Shown here: positions 38,499-49,827 of the stretch, piece after piece
Position numbering within the stretch: the first letter of the stretch is position 1
How the letters are laid out: the number at the start of each line of letters is the position of its first letter
Assembly: GCA_013350335.1 (NCBI GenBank)
Contig: CM023542.1
Span: forward strand, 9,430,999 to 9,494,998
Direction of reading: 5' to 3'
Source: Chimonanthus salicifolius
Lineage: Eukaryota; Streptophyta; Magnoliopsida; Laurales; Calycanthaceae
DNA length: 64,000 nt
Notes under the pieces: model-generated
Databases searched by the model: none
Told to the model about the DNA's origin: nothing
The model's input: the letters and a program-made list of their open reading frames with translations, nothing else
Translations under genes and position numbers: made by a program

Positions 38499-38682
38499 GG
38501 TTTTAAGTTAGTGTTTATGGTTTGGGCTTAGGGTTTGCTTCTTCTTCTTCTTCTTCTTTTTATTACCTATTTACTTATTTTGAAAACGCTTCTAAAATAA
38601 CAAAGCTTACTTTATTTCATTTTTATTAAAACTAGAACCTCTCTACATTAATTTAATTCTCTATTTATAATATTGATCAATA

Positions 38683-38814
<132 letters not shown>

Positions 38815-39138
38815 GAAAAAATCCTCGAGAAACACTAAGAGAAATCTCGAAACCGACATTGTGAATTTAATAAAACATAAATCGGAAACCCAATAAAAAT
38901 TGTATGTCGAAGGTCAGGAGAACATCGTGTGATCTTCAAACATTTTTCATAACAGTACACATTAGAATAATAAAATTACCAAAATTCCATTCGAGTTCTC
39001 GAACTAGAACTCGAAATCAAGCAAATTGTGGCCCACTACGGAGCCCACACCACCCCCAAATGCTACCAAAGCACCAAAAACAACTCGGAGATCCACAAAA
39101 CTCTCTAAGACCCCGAAATGTCGGGTCGGGTCATTACA

Positions 39139-39485
39139 GAGGCTCAGCAGGAGCCTAGTAGTTTAACACAGGGAAGAACAAAGAGAATCATCAAGCCACC
39201 TCAAAGGCTTGGATAGGAGGAAAAACAGACACACTTCACTCTTATCACCAATAGTGCAGATGGGTGCCAGGGTTGATGTTGATGCAACAGACATGCAGAC
39301 CGAGTCAATTACTCCATAGAAGTTCAGGCGTCGCTTGGACTTGCTTAATCTCTCCTCTTACTAGAGATTGAAGGTGCACCTTTAAGGTGGATGTTTGGTG
39401 GGAGTGATCTCTCATCAGGTGGAGGTGTTACAAACACATTTCAACATTCTCCAAAGGGTCAGACATTTTTTACCAAGGTGGACTT
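39139..39485 (+). other. Interior of element O, right part
   Basis: A short non-coding stretch between G and the right LTR. It begins with the right GAGGC duplication. Just before the LTR is ACCAAGGTGGACTT, resembling the purine-rich end of copia-type elements. Confidence 0.5.
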
Positions 39486-39782
39486 TGTTGGGTTTATGGC
39501 TCAAAGTCCTCTTGGGCTTGGACTGTTTGTTGGGCCTAGGCCCAACTTGGCCTAGTCTGTGTTAAGGCACACTCCTAGGGTTTTCTTTGAGTTGTGAATA
39601 GAGAGGAAGAGAGACTCAGAGGAATGGATGGGTAAGGTTAGTATAATCCTTGTAACCTATCCAGATCTTCATCTTAGTGAAATCATCACGCTCCATGGAC
39701 GTATGCGGTATTGTCGAACTATGTAAAAATCTCGTGTTCTTGCGTGTTGTTTGATCTTGTGTGTTTGCATTTATTTCTAACA
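39486..39782 (+). repeat. Right LTR of element O
   Basis: 297 bp, TGTTGGGTTTATGGCTC to TTTCTAACA, complete; followed by AATTG at 39783-39787. Confidence 0.8.
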
Positions 39783-40370
39783 AATTGAGGATCCAAATAT
39801 GGGTCAATTAAAAAAAAAAAAAAAAATCTATGAACAAAGTTTTAAGTACGATGCAAATTGTGTCAAGGAAAAAATAACAAAATAAACATAGCATGTCCAA
39901 AAGTAAACTATTCCTTGAATTAATCAAAAAGGCAAAGACTCCAATAAATTTTTAACTGCAATCAACACCCAATTCTACTTTACACGAGAAAATAAATAAA
40001 ATAAAATACTTATAAAATTACCTTGAAAAAAATTATATCACCCATATGATGTGAATGAAATGAATACCAACCATTGGTAAAAAATAGTACGTAGATTTTT
40101 CTACTGCACCTGAATTTATTAGATTGAACCCCTTAAAATCTACCACAAGATTTCAGAGTAGCATGATCAAACTCTTTTGAATAATGATACCCGTTGTGAA
40201 TGCAAAGCCAGCAATGTTGCGTTGAGACATACACAAACAAGGTCAAGTTTCCTAACAATAGAAGAAATATGGCCAAGAGTGTTTCATTGAATTTCAAAAC
40301 TATGAGTTTTAAAGGTTTAAAAGTCAGCATTAAAATAGGTTTGTTTTAGATGAATTTAAATCTAAGATGA
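39783..40370 (+). other. Displaced 3' flank of RLP-A
   Basis: It matches 52091-52612 downstream of RLP-B (shared AATCTATGAACAAAGTTTT and CAAAGCCAGCAATGTTGCGT). It is the continuation of the RLP-A flank pushed 29.6 kb away by element O. Homology stops near 40370. Confidence 0.75.
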
Positions 40371-41619
40371 GGGGTAAATTTTGCATGGGTGGATAATTAG
40401 GGATGGGTAATCAAGGTGTGGGTACTTCCATCCTTTCTCTCCTCTCCTTCTTTTCCCCTCTCTCTCCCGTGGATTCTGGTTCTTCTCCTCTCCTCTTTCG
40501 TTTCTTCTTCTCAACAGACGGTTCCTTCACATACCTTCCAACGCCCATCTCTGACTCAACGCTGCCCTTCACCGTTCCTTGATAGCCCATTGTCGAAATT
40601 CCGTCTACAACCATTCTCAACGCCAATTGAACCCAACGCGTCTTCATCGTCCAGATTTGACTCCTAGCAACAAATCTTCCCCAGCAATAACATGAAACTC
40701 ATGTAATGGGTTTGTAATTTGTATCATTCAATGTAATTAAGATGTTTAAATTTTATTGTCTGTCATTTATTTAATTAAAGATAATGAGAACTAATGATGG
40801 AGTGATATAATGTATGATTTTTTATAAGATTAAATAAAGAAGTAACTTTTTTTTTTTAAATAACTTAGAATAAGACTTTGGTGATGATAACGGTAATAGG
40901 AAAAAATATAAAATACGTCTATTAGACTAAGGTTGAAATATCGGCCGATACATATCGTATCGGCCGATATGTATCGGTATTTTAATACCGAACGATATCG
41001 GCCGATACGATATGTATCAGCCGTACATACCGAATATCGGCCGATATGGACGATATTCAGTCCGAAATATCGGTCACAATATCGGCTGATATTCATAAAT
41101 ATCGGTATTTAATTTTTTTTTTATTATTTTTTTTAAAAAAACACCGATACTATTTTTGACGGTTTTTACGCGGTTTTCCACGGTTTTTTGTGGTTTTTAA
41201 CAGTTTTCCGCAGTTCTTCACGGCTTTTTACGGTTCACGGTTTACGGCTTTCACAGGTTCTGAAGGTTTTTTGTGGTTTTTTGTGGTTTTTCACGGTTTT
41301 TTCACGGTTCCGATATCGGAGGAGAGAGAAAATTATCGGCCTGATATTTCGACCGATATGCATATCAGCCAATATTTGCATATCGGCCAATATTTGCATA
41401 TCGGCCGATATATCGGGTTGGGCGTTTTTTAAACCGCTGCTATTAGAAACCAAACATGTGAACCAAGTACATTTTATCCATGTGTGTTTGATAAAATGTG
41501 TGTTTCTGGTAGGAACATGATTGTAGAAGTCTTAAAAGAAATTTAAATATTTTAGTTTTAGTCTTTTAGAACTAGTAAACCCCTGTTGACCTTGAAAGTT
41601 GAAAAGAACAAAAATTCCA
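40371..41619. other. Spacer between duplication units, mostly repeat
   Basis: A pyrimidine-rich stretch at 40416-40667 encodes an 83-aa frame with a hydrophobic start (IPVLLLSSF-like), but there is no homologue I recognise and no splice context, so I do not call it a gene. From 40925 on it is the ATCGGCCGATAT repeat. Confidence 0.35.
40925..41450. repeat. Large ATCGGCCGATAT-family element
   Basis: Outer parts are rich in ATATCGGCCGATA(T/C). The centre (41150-41310) is a run of (A/T)CGGTTTTT(T)GTGG units. An 18-bp unit (GCATATCGGCCAATATTT) is tandemly repeated three times at about 41358-41412. It may be an expanded copy of the 475-630 element. Confidence 0.5.
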
Positions 41620-43290
41620 AGTCGCTCAGTCAATATTAGCCCTTGCTACACGGTTGATGGCGCGACGAAAGCGCAATCAATCATCATACTAATAAACAAT
41701 ATTTAACAATAAATTATGTAATTTAAGTGACTGAATTGTCGTTTGGTATTACAACGGGACAAGGTCAATACTTGACTATTCAGTATTGACCCGATGACGT
41801 GGTGTGTGTGAATGGTATCTCTTATGAATGAATTATTTATAGAAAAGGTCTTTATTTTTAATTTTTTTTTAATTTATGTGTGAGAAATCATTGGATACTC
41901 AATGTGAAACTCTTACGAGTGAGCGCACTACTCTAAAGGCATACCAAAATTAGATTATGGAGAACTCAAATTTGTAACATCTCATTTCCTGAGGTTGGTG
42001 GCAATTAATTTAACTACACCTATATGGGTTTTTATTTTTAAAGTTTTTAAAGTTTATGTTTGAAATATATTATATTGATCAATATATATTATTATTATAT
42101 ATTAAAATATATCTGATGAATATTATATCACTGTGTAGTTATTATATCAGTCGATACACTTTAATATCGACTATTTTAATTTTTTTTTAAAAATACCATT
42201 TCAATTATTTTTAAGTTGAATTTTTCATTGTATATAATATTAAAAAGATTTAGTTCTCAATTCTCTACTAATTGAAATCCCCCATCTGTCTGCTTGCTAC
42301 CTCTGACTTTTATAGTCTAATCTTTATGTGTTTAAGAACAGTGAACTCATCGGTAATAATTTTCAACTTGATGTCATTTTCTACACATAAATAAAAAAAA
42401 AAAAATCCCAAACCGCGGATCGCTGCCATAACTGAAACTGTCGCTTCTTATTGTCAGGTCTCCCTTTTAGGAATCTCGGTCTACACTGACAGTGACGGGT
42501 GCACTACTTAGTATTCACACACTGCTAGATTTTGATGGGGATGTGTAATTCTTTCGAATGAATTACTTATTCAATTTTTAAAAAATAATAAAATATATTT
42601 ATCAATTTCAAATTTTTTATTTAAATAATTTATTTAAATAATTTAATAAAAAAGTATTAAGTGTTTGTAGAATTAAATAAAGATGTCTTAATATGATTGA
42701 TGAGTTTAAAGGGTGTATATATGATTTTCTATTTTTTTTAAATCCATGAAATATGAGTGTGCTAAGATAATTCTGATTTTGGATTTTTTTTTAAAAAAAT
42801 CTGATTTTAGAGTATCTTGTGAAAAAAATTTAATGAAACGATATATAAATATTTACAAATTAAATGAACTCTTAATGTGATTGATATAACTTTAGGGTGT
42901 TCATTTGGTAATAAGAGAGATAATAAATTTATTCTAAAATTACATTTTAATAACTTATTTAAAATAAGACACCTAATAAAAGGGCAAATTGTATTTAGTA
43001 AATCAAATGAAATTATCTAAAATAAAAATAGAAATAAATCTCTCTCTCTCGTCGTCTTCCACCGACAAAGATTTTCTCGATTTCCATTGCCGTGTACCCA
43101 TGCAATACACGCACCCATGCAATACACGCTGCCCGTGTGAGCCTCACTTGCCGACCAAGACTTGGGCAAGACTTGTTTGTATATTCCGTGTGAATTCTTA
43201 TTTGTTTGGAGAGAGAATACGGTGGAATCTGGTGGACCGGGCGGAAGTAGGCCATGCCACTGTCCGTCAAGCACCCACAGAGTAAATCTC
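41620..43290 (+). other. 5' flank of RLP-B (duplication unit B)
   Basis: Homologous to parts of 2046-3540 upstream of RLP-A, including the SINE-like relic. About 42980-43290 has no counterpart in the RLP-A flank. It holds an exact 17-bp tandem word (ACCCATGCAATACACGC, about 43096-43130). No gene is seen. Confidence 0.55.
41883..42022 (-). mobile_element. Decayed SINE-like copy, orthologous to 2441-2576
   Basis: The same order of words (GGATAC, ACTCTTACGAGTGAG, GCATACCAAA, ...AACTACACC) as at 2441-2576, with weaker A and B boxes. It was shared by duplication. Confidence 0.4.
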
Positions 43291-43309
43291 TGAAGAGAGC
43301 TACTTATAT

Positions 43310-43315
43310 TATAAA
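43310..43315 (+). promoter_or_regulatory. Putative TATA box of RLP-B
   Basis: TATAAA, 65 bp before the ATG, in the short leader block conserved with RLP-A. Sequence just upstream is unrelated to RLP-A. Confidence 0.5.
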
Positions 43316-43380
43316 GCACCAACTCATCCCTCTCCTCTCACCACTTCCCCATTCATAGTTTTTTAGCCAAAATAAAAAAA

Positions 43381-46300
43381 ATGTTGATTGGAATTTGGAG
43401 CATACTTGTGTTGGTAGCGAGTGGTGAGTGGTGTTGGTATGGGAGCGAGGGCTGCTTGCATCCAGAAAGAGAAGCTCTGCTGATGATCAAAGATGATATC
43501 AACCGTCCAAATGGATCTTCTCTACCTGATTGGAAAGGTCAGGACTGCTGCACTTGGAAGGGTGTCACTTGTGACAACTCGTCCACAGTACTTGAAATCG
43601 ACATTTCTTCTGTGAGAAGTGAGAAACTGGGAACATGGTATCCAAACACCACCTTGTTTCTGCAATTCAAGAAGCTGTCCTCTCTACAATTAGGAAATAA
43701 CCAGATTGGTGGATGGACCAGGCCTGAAGGTAATCATCGTCTCTGCCTTTTCTTTCCTCTTAAATTTAGATTTGTCTGTACTTTAGCTTGGCTTGACTTT
43801 ACTGGAAGTGCACTACACACGTGCTTCCAATTAGAGTAGAAATTCACAATTGGAGTCGAATTTTAATAAATTCAATTCAATTTATATAAAAAATTATTGA
43901 ATCCAATCAGACTTGACCCAAATTGTTGAATCTAACTTTACCTGAATTGCTAACATGACTCAACCTGAGTGTTATATTAATTTTTTAATGGGTTGAGTCA
44001 GTTCAATTCGGGTCAAATCAGATCAATTTTAAAAAACTTGAACCAATCCGACCCAAATTTAATTTGATTTTTTTTTTTTATCTTCAACCCTACTCGACTA
44101 TAATTTTAAAATTTTTAAACCCAACTCACTTAATTTGTTTAGTCGAATCATGCAGGTTGAGTTAAAATCCGACTTAAGTTTCATCCCTATTTCCAATAAA
44201 TTCATTCCACGACTATGTGCAAAGAGTAACATAGATAAAAAAGAAAAACTACATAGTTAATTTAGTTCAATTTTGTTAAGATTCAATTCATCACTAATAA
44301 AAGGATTGAGCTAAAATCAGTGCCTAAGAGCAGCATGGAAGAATGAGATATGAAATTCACAACCCAACAAACTTGAATTTTTACTTGTTTCTTTATTCAA
44401 AACAAATATTTTGAGTCTGAAAAAATTCTAAACTAGGGGTCCAAATATCGGTCAGACCGATATCTCAGCTGAACTAATTTCTTTCCTCAATCTTTTTTTC
44501 TTGAACCTCAATGGTTTTTTTTTTTTTTTAAATCTGAATAAAATAAAAAAATAACAAAACAACTAATTTTAAAAAAATTGAAAAAAATAAATATCTGCTG
44601 AGATATTGGTCTGGACCCACGACCGATATCATTTTCTTAAATAAGACGAATTAATAACATATTAGCCGATATTTGACCTTATTATCTCAGAGAGATATCA
44701 ACCTTATCGGCGGATACCTATTCAGTATGACGAATACAATGCATATCGGCCGAAGTATCTCAGTGTTCGAAACCCGTGATATCTTGGTGTTTGAAAATCC
44801 GTGATATCTCGGCCAATACGCACCGTATCAGTCGAGATTTCATTGCCTGGTCTAGACTATGTTTACTTGTTTAGGCCAATGAAACCTGAAAGATAATGAC
44901 TCTCTTTAGGCCTTCTAGTTTCCTCTAATTTTCAGTGGCCTCTAGTTTCCTCTAATTTTCATCGGTAGCCTATTTTCTTTTCTTCATGGTCCTACCAAGG
45001 GGAGAAAATTCGGTTGAATTTCGGTCGTTTTTTTTTTGAAAAAATTTATTCAAAAAAATAAAAAAGATTTTTTTTTTTTTTAAATTATAAATATAAATAT
45101 CGGCCGATATTCGCCGCATCGAACGAATATCGGTTGAGATATTGACCGGGCCTACACTGATATTTATTTTTTTAATAAAAAATAAAATCGACTGTATTGA
45201 CCATACTTTTTTTCTCTGACCAATGCTATGCATATCGGCCGAGATATCTCATCTATGAATTATGATGTCAAATTGTTGATACGGGCCCTTAGAAACTTAT
45301 ATAAAAAAAGAAGAAGAGAAAAACACATCAATGAGTGTCAAAAAATGTTTTCTACGGACCTGAACGAGGTAAAGGGAAATAACTCATAAGGTAGAGAGGT
45401 AGAATCTGATGACGACGATGTTGACGTTGTATATGCTAAAAGATTAAAAATTAAAAGGAGATAGAAGGCATATGGGCCCTGGCGACCCGAGTGTTTACGC
45501 CCAGTGATATACAGGAATGCTATGGGTTAATCTCTAGAAGTCAGTTAAAAAAACAATCTAGGGATTTAAATATCAGTGTTGGTCGAGATTTTTTTTTTAA
45601 ATAATTCTTATCCGTCTGAGTGATATATATCGCCAATATTAACCACATTTTATACGGCGGAGATTTATTTCCCTCATTGAATTCATATTTGTACACACAT
45701 TCAAGGGATGTACAAAATATTCTTGATGCAGCTGGTAGGATTGGGCTTAAGGATTTTGATAAAGACTTGGCTAAATGAAAAATTAAATGGGATTAAAAGG
45801 AATTTAGATGAGAATTTTATTGGAATTAATTAAAAGGGTCTAATGGGTTAAAAGGAGGGAGGGGGGGGGGTGAGAGCAGGGGAATAAAGGTTGAAAAAAA
45901 GGGTAATTGCGATGGCCTCCAGTAATTGGGATGGGCTCCAGCGGTTTCATGGAATTGGGCATGGAAGATGGATGATGAAGAAGGGTTGAGAAGCAAAGGC
46001 TGGACGAGAATGGGGTAGTGGCGCACGGATGAGATGAAGGCCAGTGGAGTTTGGTTGACTGTAGAAGGAGAAGAAAAAAAGTGATGGAGAGGGAACTGTT
46101 GATGGAGGTTGGGGTTGATGGACTGGAAGGGATGATTGCTGATTAGAGAAGGTGGAAACAAGGAGATCTCGTTGATGGGAATGGGTGAGATGTGTTGGTG
46201 GTGTCACGGATCTGGAAGGAATGGCGTTGGAAGAAAGGGTATGGGTTGTAAGATGACGGTACCTGAGACAAGTTCCGGGCGGAGTCATTCGGGCGCAGGC

Positions 46301-49300
46301 GGCAAGGAAACTCGAGCATATGGTTAATCTCCAGAAGTCAGTCACAAAAACTGCAGAACATCCTAATGGTGAATCCATACATTCAAGGGATGAACAGAAT
46401 GTACATGTCCCACAGCATCAGTATGAAATAGAGTTGAAGATTCTAAGAATTGCTCCAGCATATGGTTTTCTTGCTAAAGATAAATCTCAACAATTGAAGA
46501 AAACCAAAGGGCCATGGTTTTGTTGGTTTAGACGTCCAAATTTTATGAGAAAGTTGCAACAGAGATTAGCTACAGTATCCAATTCCAAGCCTCATGACTT
46601 TTTCACTGGGTTTGGGCTGCACATAGACACCTCTGGATCAGCTCTAGAGTAAGTTATTTTGTGTTGATACCGATGCTGCGCAAACTTTATGATAATCAAT
46701 CAACTCATTATTATAGAAATTTATCTAAATTATTTTTGTTTTTTCAAATTATGAACAAATTGGTGGAGTTAAGTTTCTACTTATTACAAAGAAAAGACCT
46801 TTGGCCCTATGTGGTCTGTTCGGCGTCTGCATTAGCAACTCAGGCTATGTCTTTGTCGTGGCATAGTTGCAAACTTAGTTCTCGAATAGAAGAAAACTAG
46901 TGTTGAGTCTACATTGAGACCGTAGACCTAAAATATGACCTCTGTTAATCTTCGTGTCCTACAATTGGATGGGCTATTCTGCGTAAGTCTCACCACTTGA
47001 ACTATCATACCCTTGTGATTTATTAGGTTTGCTGAAATAAGGTTCTGCTTCTTTACTAATATGATACAAAATTTCATGTTCCTTTTACAAGATAAAATGC
47101 AATGTAAGGATAGCAATGTGCTTTGTGTTTAATATTAATTACAAAACTTTTCTTTTAAAATTCTTTGCAGGATTATGTGAAATGACCAATCTCCAAATTT
47201 TGAAAATCAACAAAAACAGATTGGAGAATGACATGCTGCCCCCTTGTCTAGGCAACCTGTCCAACTTGCAAAGTTTGGATTTAAGCCAGAACAACCTAAA
47301 AGGCCGTTTCTTGACATCAACAGGTATGAAAAAAGATCTAAACATACCAGTATTTCTTTCTAGCATAAGCTTAGGATGGCCCTCTGTGTGCTATACTTTC
47401 ACATTGATAATGTTCTAATGGTGCTCAAGATTTTAACGCGTTTCTCGAGCTAACAAAAATCATATGCTCGAAAGAGGTCATCAACTTTTGTCACTTCACT
47501 AGATATTATAGAACATGTAGTAGTACCAAGAACCTTTTGGATTTTGTATCCTATAATGTTGTTAAAACACATGAATAAAATTCATCCTTAAAAGCCGGCT
47601 ATTAAGAAGAGGGAACCCATGTGCTTATAAATCCCATAACCCAAAGGTCCACTGGCGATGTGGAACTTTGCGAACACCCCCCCTCAGTACCAGGGATGGA
47701 GACACTCGACTCTTCCCCTCCATGCAGGGCTGGAGTTACGAACCCGACCCATCCCTGGGGTACCCCCGCTTTGATACCATGTTAAAACACATAAATAGAA
47801 CTCATCTTGAAAAACCGGCTATTAAGGAGAGGGAAACTATGTGCTTATAAATCCCATAACCCAAAGGTCCACTGGCGATTTGGGACTTTGCTAACAAATG
47901 TAATAAAGTCACACTTGAACACCGACTATCCATTACCAGTTCCAATCATATTTAAACTACAAAGCTTCATATCCACTTAGTAAATGAACTAACAAGCATA
48001 CTAAGGACATTTCTTAATGTAATGATGATTTAAAGGAATGTCATCTAGAGTTCCCCCATTGAAGTTATTATCTCCATTTCAGAGCTTGATAAATTGTGAA
48101 ACTTGAAGATATTACCAACCTTTTGTGATTGGTTTGGGTAGTAGTCCAAGCACCTTTTTCTTTTTAATATCAGACACTGTTTTCCATTTTGCACTGCTAT
48201 AACAACTGAATGACCTTTAAATGTTGAAGAAGTAGGGAATTCTGATTCTATAAAGAATAGATGGTACCTAAAATCTAAATGCACTTCTGTACTTGAACTG
48301 TTCAGTTATCTTGTAACTCAAAATCTAAATGCTTGGCATATATATTAAGATGAACACAAGAAACAGCCATGAACCTCTGTATTTTAATTCCACCTATGCT
48401 TGCCATGTATGTATGAATAATCATCTACAATATCTAGCGTGGGAATTGAGATAAATGTCATTATTTTCTAGCCATTTTCAAACTTTTTTGGTCCACAATT
48501 ACATCTAATGCACCTTTGGAGGTATGCTAAATCATAGGAATTTAGCATAAACAGAACTGCATTAGAAGTGTTCTCTTTTACTCATTTTTTTTAGTGCAAC
48601 TATAGTCGTACTGCATAGATTAATATCACAATGAAGTCATTCACGAAAAAAGGTTTCCTTAATTTTCTTCTTCTTGAATATGAGCAAACAAAAATAAGGT
48701 CTATGCAGCTTCCTTGAGATGGAGTAACTATTAAAGTTTCATTTCAAGATTACAGATTTTACTGTTGCTCAGTGAGGATGAGTGACATTTCCTTACACAG
48801 ACATTTTTAGTCATTTTTGTTGTCCTTATAATGATTTTTAACTCTAGGTTCTAAGAGACCAAATTTTAGTGTTTCTTAATTAGGATGATGTTGGGTGGGT
48901 CCACCTCATGTGAATGTGGTGGCCCACTAGTTCTTTTAGCAAAAGTTGCGCTCTCATCTCCTGTAGACACAAGAAGTGAGTTGTAGAAAGATAGTGTGGT
49001 GCATCTCTTGTTTGGACTTTGGAGAGAAGAGTATAGAAACCCTTATTGGTTGAGAAGTTCTCTTTGGTGGGAAAGAGGAGAGAGAGAGAGAAGGCAAGAA
49101 AGAAGGCAAGAAAGGAACCCTCTTTGTATTTGTCATCTAAGAACTCTAACTTTCTTGATGTTGTAACCCTAACCGAATCTTGTTGGCTAGAAAAGTTGTA
49201 CATATAATCCTAGCTTAATCTCTTGATTAGCTATAAGAGTTTGGAGTGTTATCTCTTGTAATTCTATTATTTAACGTGGTGGAAGTATTTTTTGGAGCTT

Positions 49301-49785
49301 ATCCAATGGGTTTTTCATCCATTTTGAAGGGTTTTCCATTTTAAAATCGGCACCTCTTATGGTGGTTGATTTGTACATTTTGTGTTTCTATCTCTTTTTA
49401 CTCATTTTAGCTTTTGATTCACACATAAAAAGAAACAAAATTCAGTAACACTACAATAATGAAACACATATTTCTTGTGTTGGTTATGTGGATTGATCAT
49501 ATATTGAGAGCTTGGCTCTTGAAGGTTACAACCTCGATGGAGACAAGCTACCTTGTATTTAGGCATCTATCGAATTTGAGAAGGTTAAGCTTGTCAAACA
49601 ATAAACAAAGTCCAATTATTTACCACAACCTGTCACCCATCCAACATATTTGGCCATATGTGCATATGTCATTTGCACTATATCAATCACTATCATGTGC
49701 CTCACCTTAATTCGCTACTACTATGTCAATTCTAAATTCGTTTATCGTAGATGCCTTGCTCATCATATTCTTTCTCCTTATCATC

Positions 49786-49827
<42 letters not shown>

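Noticed and set aside
42989..43285. 98-codon frame directly upstream of RLP-B
   Set aside because: No motif and overlaps the likely promoter; equally long antisense frames exist.
45826..46378. Minus-strand Pro/Ser-rich frames of 111 and 143 codons
   Set aside because: They follow from the purine-rich plus strand of an intronic insertion; no homology recognised and overlapping each other.
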